NCBI GenBank assembly: GCA_031365465.1
Contig: JANLYD010000094.1
Span: 1 to 11,913, forward strand
Length of the DNA stretch: 11,913 nt
Reading direction: 5' to 3'
Source of the DNA: JABFRJ01 sp031365465
Lineage (GTDB): Bacteria > Pseudomonadota > Alphaproteobacteria > Rhizobiales > Hyphomicrobiaceae
The position numbers and the translations under genes were made by a program. This document shows positions 6,456 through 11,913 of the stretch, one piece after another; the stretch's first letter is position 1, and every line of letters starts with the position of its first letter. The notes beneath the pieces are model-generated. The model worked only from the letters and a program-made list of their open reading frames with translations. It was not told the DNA's origin and did not search any database.

Positions 6456-6640
6456 TCAGCTGCCCTGCCGCGCGTAACCGACAAGCCCTTCGCCGGCCAG
6501 CCGAACCGATCCTAAAACAGATAGTGCGTTTGCAGCTCCGTGAGCACTCGCGTCTGCATGCGCTTGCCATCGCCGAAGACCTGGCCACCGCGAACTTGGT
6601 GTTGTCGTAGAGGATTGATTGCGGCACCGCGTCAAAGTCA
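6456..6640 (-). pseudogene. istA: istA fragment (IS21 transposase, middle part)
   Basis: Three frames contribute. SILYDNTKFAVA at about 6615-6580 is the IstA hallmark around its catalytic region. A one-base shift is followed by FGDGKRMQTRVLTELQTHYLF, where a TAG replaces the expected Glu before DRFG. A third frame gives GEGLVGYARQG. The first part and the C-terminal half of IstA are missing. Confidence 0.7.
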
Positions 6641-6966
6641 CACGGTTTTTCGCCAAGATGCCCGGCAACCGCAGCAACAGCCGCTTCAGAGGCCGGATCG
6701 GCGCCGTTTTACAAGCGGCTTTCTCAGACCGAGGGAATCTAAAATCATACCGACCAACCATCATTCGTTCCGCTTAAGTCTCAAAAAAAGCTTTTCGAGA
6801 GGAGAAACCGGCACCCGCACAGTACCCACACAACAGCACAGAGCCCATTGACCCTCGCTATCCACAGCGCAACCGGAGTACCCCCATGGCCTACGTGCGT
6901 CATACGTGGCAATCGATTGGGGCAACGTTTCGTCAAAATTGACGCATCTTCCATCATGGATAGCCG
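6641..6966. other. Gene-poor stretch between the IS21 relic and the next gene
   Basis: About 325 bases without a gene I can support. Frames on the minus strand just right of the istA piece are possible further transposase decay, but show no clear motif. A perfect 6-bp inverted repeat with a two-base centre (CGTCAA AA TTGACG) lies at 6931-6944, 23 bases before the next start codon. Confidence 0.4.
6931..6944. promoter_or_regulatory. 14-bp palindrome, possible operator
   Basis: Arms CGTCAA and TTGACG are perfectly complementary around AA. It sits 23-36 bases before the ATG at 6967. An operator is one reading; no matching -10 was found and no second copy is evident in this window. Confidence 0.25.
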
Positions 6967-7254
6967 ATGCCAATCGAACGCCTGTTCGCAGCCCGGATCG
7001 CTCAGATCGCAGCCAACCCGAACCGCCGCATGCTCCGGCTGATCGGCATCGAAGCCGCAAAGCTCCTCGCCGAGCACGACCAGAACCCAGCCATCCGGGC
7101 AACCGCCTCAGCGGTCGCGAAAGTGCCGCCAAAAAGCGCACAACGCTTACCGTCAATGGTCACGGCCACCGTCTCACAGAAGTCCGCTCACATGGCGTCA
7201 ACCACCGGCTGGCTGAACCGGCCATCAGTGCCGCGGCCCCGCTCAATCACTTGA
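6967..7254 (+). CDS. Small protein of unknown function, convergent with traG
   Basis: The reading frame has 95 codons and starts at the first ATG after an in-frame TAG at 6961-6963. I do not recognise a domain. The N-terminal 50 residues form a regular amphipathic pattern (RLFAARIAQIAANPNRRMLRL.. then EAAKLLAEHDQNPAIRAT), probably helical. The C-terminal third is rich in Ser, Thr, Pro and Lys/Arg and may be disordered. Codon choice (many GCC, ATC and CGC codons) resembles the adjacent transfer genes, which supports a real gene. The ribosome binding site is weak. Its stop overlaps the traG stop by eight bases, tail to tail. The position next to traG suggests a plasmid-backbone gene, but this is inference. 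Confidence 0.5.
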   Translation: MPIERLFAARIAQIAANPNRRMLRLIGIEAAKLLAEHDQNPAIRATASAVAKVPPKSAQRLPSMVTATVSQKSAHMASTTGWLNRPSVPRPRSIT

Positions 7255-9343
7255 ACTCGCTCTCCGATACGACCGACGCCATTTCGGGCCGCCTGAAGTA
7301 AATCGCACGACCGGCCCGCAATGCCGGATAGCCCCGGACCATGATGATCTGCTCGTCCGATCGCATCTCACGCACCTCGTGCGGCAAAATCAACGGCCGC
7401 TTCTGCAGGCTCACGCTCGCCGTCACCCGGTTGGATTGCGAACCCCTCGCCGGAAACAACCCATCCAGCCACGACGACGACGCCGATCGGCCCTCGACCT
7501 CAACCGTCACCTCGCCACACTGGGCGCTTAACGATTTGGCGGTATCCATCGACTTGATCGACGCGTAGGAGGCGAACGAACAGCCCTCGAACCAGCTCGT
7601 CGCGCCCTCTTTGCCGAAGTGTTTTTCCAGCTGTCCAACGCTTTGATACATGAGCATGAGCGTCAGCCCGTACTTCCGGCCCCGGTCGCGGATTTCCTCA
7701 AGCAGGCCCATATAGCCAAGCAAATCGACCTCATCGAGCACCATCAGCACGCGCTTTTTGTGTTTTCCCTTGGCATCCATCATGGTCCTGGAAAACGCAC
7801 CCACCAGCGTCCGCCCAATCCCTGGATACGACTTCAGCAAGTCGCCTGGGATCTGAATGAACACATCCAAATTTCCGTCCAACAGCTCTGCCGGCCTGAA
7901 CTTGTCGTTGCAAACGAGGGCTGCGAGCGTCGGGATCGACAGCCATTGCGTGTCCTTTGCCACACTCGATGCAATCCCCGTCCATGTCTGCTCGGCCATC
8001 GACACATAGGGAGAGAGTGTTTCCTTAACGAACGCGTATTCAGCCGTGCCGGCGGACTCCAATTCCAAAGCGCCGCTGACGATCTGTTCGATTTTGCGGC
8101 GCAACTCCTTTTCCGAAAGCGACGTCAGAGCCCGCAAGTGCCGCAACGTCGGCCGCCCCGACAGTGAGACTGCATCCGTCGCAGCGCCGCTTTCGTCCGG
8201 GTTGCCGCCAGTCGCGAATTCCGACGACTTGATCACGTAAAACAACAGCCCCGTCATCAGATTGTGGGCTTGCGACGCGAAATATTCCGACGATCCGCCG
8301 TCCGATTTCGCGCTTTCCGCCACCAGCAATCGCGCGAACGCGACCGTATCTGCCATGGCGTTCTTCGACGCCAACAGCGGCAATAACACGTTGCATCCCT
8401 GCATCGCCGCCACCGACGGCACCAGATTGTTCGAAACAGCCGATGGATCGAGCAGCACGACCTTCCGGCCCATAGACCGCCGCCGGGCCGCGACCAATCC
8501 CCCGACCTCGCACGCCGGATCGAGCACCACCATCGATCCCGTAAAGCGCAACGCCGTCGGCACCACCGTCGATGTCGTCTTGAACCCGCCCGAGCCGGCA
8601 AAGAACAGCATATGCGTCGAGTCGAAGTTCAAATTGTAGGTCAGCAACGGCGCGCGCCCGCCGCTGCCCCAACTCTCTTTATCCTTCGGATCGAACGCCG
8701 CATGCCCGCTCCGCTCTTGGTCGGGGCGGTAGGTTTCGCCGATCACAATCTCGCCATCGGGGGGGAACAATTGCGACGCGTGACCCATCGACAGCCAGCG
8801 CGCATCGCCAAGCGCTGCCGCCCGCGCGCGCTTGAAACCGTCGTTCGCGCCGAATACCAATCGCCCGCATACACCGAGCGCCAATGCCCCTGCCATCGCG
8901 CCAAACGGCGTCAGCGATCCCGTCTCGTAAAACGCCGTCGCAAGCCGCATTCCAGCAGGCTTTACCGACAAAACCGCGACCAGCTCCTGGCCGGCGAACA
9001 GCGGCGCCGCAATACAATAGATCACCAACCCGGCCCAAAATGCCCGATGGCGCTGATCGAAACCACAGGTCTGACACGCCGCCAATGCCGCCAAAGGACC
9101 GCCACATATAATGCCAATCACACTCCAGGAATACACTCCTTCATACCCGAATATAACACCCAATGCGGCGCCCGATATCAGAATACAAAACAGCGCTATA
9201 TAATACACGGCTGTCTGCTGAATTGAACCAATCTCGCGCCACGATATCGCGCTACCCGGTGCCCGATTTTGCACCCCAGGACCCGCCGCTATCCGCAACA
9301 CCGCCTGTGTCATTTGTCCGCCGGCGCCCGCCGAATTCCACAT
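7247..9343 (-). CDS. traG: Type IV coupling protein TraG (VirD4/TraG ATPase)
   Basis: The coupling protein links the relaxase-DNA complex to the type IV secretion channel at the inner membrane. It has 698 residues from the ATG at 9343, preferred over TTG at 9349 because AGAGGG lies seven bases before it. Hydrophobic segments lie at about 43-65, 72-91, 102-120 and 147-165. Walker A is AGSGGFKTTS (249-258), in the usual THMLFFAGSGGFKT setting, and Walker B is RVLMVLDEVD (531-539). The later LMLMYQSVGQLEKHFG block and the end with RPLILPHEVREM are characteristic of the TraG/VirD4 family. Length is close to that of Ti TraG proteins. It follows traD with a 92-base overlap and forms the last gene of the leftward traC-traD-traG unit. 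The frame is intact. Confidence 0.93.
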   Translation of the reverse strand: MWNSAGAGGQMTQAVLRIAAGPGVQNRAPGSAISWREIGSIQQTAVYYIALFCILISGAALGVIFGYEGVYSWSVIGIICGGPLAALAACQTCGFDQRHRAFWAGLVIYCIAAPLFAGQELVAVLSVKPAGMRLATAFYETGSLTPFGAMAGALALGVCGRLVFGANDGFKRARAAALGDARWLSMGHASQLFPPDGEIVIGETYRPDQERSGHAAFDPKDKESWGSGGRAPLLTYNLNFDSTHMLFFAGSGGFKTTSTVVPTALRFTGSMVVLDPACEVGGLVAARRRSMGRKVVLLDPSAVSNNLVPSVAAMQGCNVLLPLLASKNAMADTVAFARLLVAESAKSDGGSSEYFASQAHNLMTGLLFYVIKSSEFATGGNPDESGAATDAVSLSGRPTLRHLRALTSLSEKELRRKIEQIVSGALELESAGTAEYAFVKETLSPYVSMAEQTWTGIASSVAKDTQWLSIPTLAALVCNDKFRPAELLDGNLDVFIQIPGDLLKSYPGIGRTLVGAFSRTMMDAKGKHKKRVLMVLDEVDLLGYMGLLEEIRDRGRKYGLTLMLMYQSVGQLEKHFGKEGATSWFEGCSFASYASIKSMDTAKSLSAQCGEVTVEVEGRSASSSWLDGLFPARGSQSNRVTASVSLQKRPLILPHEVREMRSDEQIIMVRGYPALRAGRAIYFRRPEMASVVSESEFK

Positions 9344-9515
9344 CGCCAAGCCCTCTTAATCGCTCCACCTCGGAGACGCTTTGCAGTTGCGCTGCACCTT
9401 CCAATAGTAACCCCAACAGCACGGCGCTATCGTACCCGCCGAGACCAGCTTTGATGACCAGTCCGCCGAGTTGGATTTTCCGGTAAGTATCTGCTTTTCT
9501 TGTGCTATCCGACAC
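9252..9515 (-). CDS. traD: Conjugal transfer protein TraD (Ti type)
   Basis: This is a small accessory protein of Ti-type DNA processing, not the F-plasmid TraD ATPase. Residues 8-50 (ADTYRKIQLGGLVIKAGL then SAVLLGLLLEGA) match the family pattern (R.KIQLGGLV.KAGL....LLG.LLE). The GTG start at 9515 is chosen because GGAG lies about seven bases upstream and the sequence then begins VSDSTRKADTYRK; a GTG at 9539 is the alternative. The start overlaps the end of traC by 11 bases, indicating translational coupling. The family usually ends shortly after ERLR..G; here the frame continues for about 30 Gly/Ser/Arg-rich residues over the start of traG, giving 87 residues. That tail may have no function of its own. 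Confidence 0.82.
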   Translation of the reverse strand: MSDSTRKADTYRKIQLGGLVIKAGLGGYDSAVLLGLLLEGAAQLQSVSEVERLRGLGDVEFGGRRRTNDTGGVADSGGSWGAKSGTG

Positions 9516-9789
9516 GGCGCGTCTCCGCAGCCGTAGCACCGCGATCCGCTTTTCCAGCGGTTTTAGCAGGCTCTTTGGGTGCGGATTGAAATCGCGAAAC
9601 CATCTCGGCGAACGCCTCTTTGAGCGCGGCCACCGGCAGCTTCATGTCAAGAAGTCCAGCCGCATAAGCGGCGTCGACGACCTTGCGGCCTTCGACCATC
9701 ATCAGTTCATCGCGCAACTTTGTCAGCGCTGCAATCTGCTCATCGATAGCGGCTACGGTCTTCGATGGCTTGCGTCCCGGCTTGCTCAT
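9505..9789 (-). CDS. traC: Conjugal transfer protein TraC (Ti type)
   Basis: This 94-residue protein is the first gene left of the transfer origin. Residues 11-33 (TVAAIDEQIAALTKLRDELMM) form a predicted coiled coil. The middle (GRKVVDAAYAAGLLDMKLP, 34-52) and the following ALKEAFAEMVSRF (55-67) match the TraC pattern of Ti-type systems, where TraC helps relaxosome formation at oriT. The tail is Lys/Ala-rich. The ATG at 9789 is preceded by a modest GTGAGA. Position (adjacent to oriT, divergent from traA, followed by traD and traG) agrees with the pTi order. Confidence 0.8.
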   Translation of the reverse strand: MSKPGRKPSKTVAAIDEQIAALTKLRDELMMVEGRKVVDAAYAAGLLDMKLPVAALKEAFAEMVSRFQSAPKEPAKTAGKADRGATAAETRRVG

Positions 9790-9890
9790 AACAGTCTCAC
9801 TTGCAAAAGCGCGGTGGCAGCGATCTTTGCGAGTTCGTAACGGCTAATATGATTTTGTTATTGCGGTCAAGAGCAAATCACTGCAAAAAG

Positions 9891-9925
9891 TCCGAATGGC
9901 GCAATTATACATTCTCCGAATGTCG
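9891..9925. other. oriT: Origin of transfer (oriT) core: nic region and relaxase inverted repeat
   Basis: Within the 159-bp gap between divergent traC and traA, the minus strand reads TATAATTGCGCC (9909-9898). From memory this is the nic core of Ti-type plasmids and is related to that of RSF1010. Next to it is a perfect inverted repeat ACATTC / GAATGT (9909-9914 and 9918-9923) with a three-base loop, the usual relaxase recognition hairpin. The 8-bp sequence TCCGAATG occurs at 9891-9898 and 9915-9922, 24 bases apart, one copy on each side of the nic core. The exact cleaved bond (probably just after GCGCC on the minus strand) is inferred from homology. If so, traC-traD-traG would enter the recipient first and traA last. 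Confidence 0.8.
9904..9909 (-). promoter_or_regulatory. Possible -10 box for traCDG inside the nic core
   Basis: On the minus strand 9909-9904 reads TATAAT, a perfect -10 hexamer, about 115 bases before the traC start. No good -35 is seen 16-18 bases upstream. Another weak candidate nearer traC is TTGACC (9870-9865) with TATTAG (9849-9844) at 15 bases. Neither is firm. Confidence 0.3.
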
Positions 9926-9948
9926 TTGCGGATCCCTGAGTGACGATA

Positions 9949-11913
9949 ATGGCAATCGCGCATTATAGATCGAAAATCATCAGCCAGGGCGTGAGCCCCG
10001 TGGCCGCCGCTGCCTATCGTCATCGCACCCGCATGCACGACAAATCTCTCGCCTTGTCGTGGACCTTCTCAGCCAAATCCGACGACCTCGCCCACGCCGA
10101 ACTTGCGCTCCCAGCCGACGCGCCCGCCTGGATGATCAACCTGGTTGCTGGCCTCTCGCCAGCCGACGCCAGCGAAGCGCTCTGGAACGCCGTGGCAGCA
10201 GCCGAAACACGCGCCGACGCCCAGACCGCCCGGGAAATCGTCGTCGCGCTGCCAAACGAATTTACGTTGGAACGGAACATCGAACTCGTCCGGGCCTACG
10301 TCGCGACCCACCTCACGGACAGAGGATTCGTGACTGATTGGGTGCTCCACAACAACCCCGGCAACCCCCATATCCACATCATGCATACCGTCCGCCCGCT
10401 CTGGCAAAAGGGCTTCGGCGCGAAACGCATCGCACTTCTGGATGATTCTGGTAACAAGCGCCGCGACGACAAGGGCACGATCCTCTACCGCCACTATCTC
10501 GGCGGCAAAGACGACCTGATCCGGCTGCGCCACGGCTGGGCCGAAACGGTCAATGCCGCCTACGCCCGCGCCGGTCTCGACGTCACAATCGACATGCGCT
10601 CCTACGCCGAACGCGATATCGATCTACTCCCGGGCACCCACAACGGCCCGAAGATCACCGCCGCCATCCGCGCCGGGCAGCATGTCTTCAAGACGCAGCG
10701 CGAGGCCACCGAACACGAGCAACGCGCCGCCGATATCGCACGCAATCCGGCAGGAGCCCTGACCGCCGTCACGCAACAGCAATCGACCTTCACCGAGCAG
10801 GACCTGGCGCGCATCATCCACCGCCACGTTGACGACAACGATTTCAGCCGCGTCTTCGATGCGGCTCGAACGCACCCATCGCTGGTGCTCCTGAAGCCCG
10901 ACGGCATTGCCGACCCGCTCAATCCCGAACGGACGAACGCCGTTTACACCACCCGCGACATGCTCAATCTGGAGCACCAGCTCGCGGAACGCGCCCTCAC
11001 AATGAACGCGGCACAGGGATTTGCCATTGCGCCAGAGGCCGTTGCCCGAGCCGTCGCCGTCGCAGAAACAGCCACGTCAGGCGCCGCATTTACGCTGTCG
11101 TCCGAACAGCGCCACGCCATCGAACACATCACCGGCGCCGGACAAATCGCCAACGTCGTGGGCCTCGCCGGTGCCGGTAAAACCACCATGCTCGACGCCG
11201 CACGCCGCGCCTGGCAGGCCAATGGCGCCCGCGTCACCGGCGCGGCGCTCGCCGGAAAAGCCGCGAAAGGCCTGCAGGACAGCGCGCAAATCCCCTCGCG
11301 CACCATCGCCGCCTGGGAGCATGCCTGGTCCAAAGGCAACGATCTTCCGCGCGCCGGCGATGTCATTGTGCTCGACGAAGCCGGCATGGCATCCTCACGC
11401 CAGATCGCACGGCTGATCGATATCGCGCACAGCCACGGCGCCAAGCTCGTGCTGGTCGGCGATCCCCAGCAACTCCAACCCATCAACGCCGGTGCCGCGT
11501 TCCGCGCGATCACCGAGCAGATCGGCTTCGCCGAACTCTCCGAAGTCCGCCGTCAATCCCAAGACTGGCAGCGCGACGCAACCCGCGCACTCGCGCGCGG
11601 CGATGCCGCCGGCGGCATCGCCGCCTACCGCTCGTACGGCGCAATCCTACCAACGGAAACCACCGGCCAAGCCATCGAACATCTAGCCGCCGCCTGGCAT
11701 ACCCGCGTTATTGAAGCCGCCGATCCCGGCGCTGCGCGCACCGTCATCGTGCTCGCTCACCGCAACGCCGAAGTCGATCAACTCAACCAGCTTCTGCGCC
11801 ATTCGATGGCCTCCGCCGGGCGATTGAGCAACCCGATCGCTTTCCAAACCGAGCGCGGCGCGCGCGAATTCGCAACCGGCGACCGCGTTCTCTTGCTGAA
11901 GAACGGCACCGTC
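9949..11913 (+). CDS. traA: Relaxase-helicase TraA (Ti type, MOBQ), C-terminus beyond window
   Basis: TraA nicks oriT, stays bound to the 5' end of the transferred strand and unwinds it. The 655 codons present hold the relaxase and the start of the helicase; family members run to about 1,000 residues or more. Relaxase: the N-terminus MAIAHYRSKIISQG..AAAYRHR fits the family, with candidate catalytic tyrosine Y6 or Y23. The metal-binding histidine motif is NPHIHIMH (H141, H143, H146), preceded by H134. Helicase (RecD-like, superfamily 1): Walker A GLAGAGKTT (405-413), Walker B VIVLDEAG (472-479), then GDPQQLQPI (504-512). The start is fixed by the conserved N-terminus; the ribosome binding site is poor. 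It begins only 25 bases from the oriT hairpin and diverges from traC. Confidence 0.93.
   Translation, partial: MAIAHYRSKIISQGVSPVAAAAYRHRTRMHDKSLALSWTFSAKSDDLAHAELALPADAPAWMINLVAGLSPADASEALWNAVAAAETRADAQTAREIVVALPNEFTLERNIELVRAYVATHLTDRGFVTDWVLHNNPGNPHIHIMHTVRPLWQKGFGAKRIALLDDSGNKRRDDKGTILYRHYLGGKDDLIRLRHGWAETVNAAYARAGLDVTIDMRSYAERDIDLLPGTHNGPKITAAIRAGQHVFKTQREATEHEQRAADIARNPAGALTAVTQQQSTFTEQDLARIIHRHVDDNDFSRVFDAARTHPSLVLLKPDGIADPLNPERTNAVYTTRDMLNLEHQLAERALTMNAAQGFAIAPEAVARAVAVAETATSGAAFTLSSEQRHAIEHITGAGQIANVVGLAGAGKTTMLDAARRAWQANGARVTGAALAGKAAKGLQDSAQIPSRTIAAWEHAWSKGNDLPRAGDVIVLDEAGMASSRQIARLIDIAHSHGAKLVLVGDPQQLQPINAGAAFRAITEQIGFAELSEVRRQSQDWQRDATRALARGDAAGGIAAYRSYGAILPTETTGQAIEHLAAAWHTRVIEAADPGAARTVIVLAHRNAEVDQLNQLLRHSMASAGRLSNPIAFQTERGAREFATGDRVLLLKNGTV

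Larger units (their letters stand above)
5991..6640 (-). mobile_element. IS21-family relic (istA and istB fragments joined by deletion)
   Basis: Recognisable pieces of both IS21 genes lie within 650 bases in the correct order on the minus strand, whereas an intact pair needs about 2.3 kb. The istA piece (6640-6456) is followed at about 6370 by the istB start. Several frameshifts, at least one stop and a missing Walker A region show that it is inactive. I could not identify terminal repeats or a target duplication. Confidence 0.7.

Noticed and set aside
6761..7156. Leftward frame of 131 codons between the relic and traG
   Set aside because: It is Arg/Gly-rich and opposite to the better-supported rightward gene at 6967-7254.
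8612..9226. Rightward frame of about 200 codons over traG
   Set aside because: It is antisense to traG, which has Walker A, Walker B and membrane segments in frame.
9958..9969. Second nic-like sequence (GCGCATTATAGA)
   Set aside because: It lies inside the first codons of traA, lacks a hairpin and matches the core only in part.
1..11913. CRISPR arrays, tRNA or rRNA genes
   Set aside because: No regularly spaced short repeats and no recognisable tRNA or rRNA sequence were seen on either strand.

Overview
The window looks like part of a conjugative plasmid or integrative conjugative element from a GC-rich proteobacterium. The clearest evidence is the right half (about 6.97-11.91 kb), which carries the DNA-processing module of a Ti-type transfer system. 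Leftward traC, traD and traG and a rightward traA relaxase-helicase (cut by the window edge) diverge from a short region holding a Ti/RSF1010-like nic core and an adjacent inverted repeat, i.e. an oriT. This layout, together with the helix-hairpin-helix protein at the left edge, fits Alphaproteobacteria best, but Betaproteobacteria that carry such elements cannot be excluded. The sequence alone does not name a genus.

The left part (1-5.57 kb) is accessory cargo. From left to right it holds: the end of a helix-hairpin-helix protein; a small EthD-family gene; a leftward SnoaL/NTF2-like gene with its own terminator; a leftward 518-residue regulator combining a degenerate and a more complete HD-GYP-like half with a C-terminal LuxR-type HTH; and a second EthD copy (96 of 102 residues identical to the first). 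The second copy is split at codon 5 by a complete 1649-bp IS1380-family element with 17-bp terminal inverted repeats and a TTAG target duplication. Removing the element and one TTAG exactly restores the 102-codon frame. A 26-bp near-palindrome lies between the regulator and the SnoaL gene, at the place expected of an operator.

The middle (5.57-6.97 kb) is a decayed junction between cargo and transfer module. It holds a 71-codon gene with one in-frame amber codon where a Trp is expected, and a heavily frameshifted IS21-family relic in which pieces of istA and istB have been brought together by deletion. A small rightward gene follows, whose end overlaps the end of traG.

The working picture is a transfer module with standard divergent organisation around oriT, next to a cargo segment that was duplicated, hit by insertion sequences and is partly decaying. 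The EthD / SnoaL / HD-GYP-LuxR group is the most interesting possible functional unit. Its function is unknown and the grouping is inferred only from proximity, the intergenic palindrome and the duplicated EthD gene.
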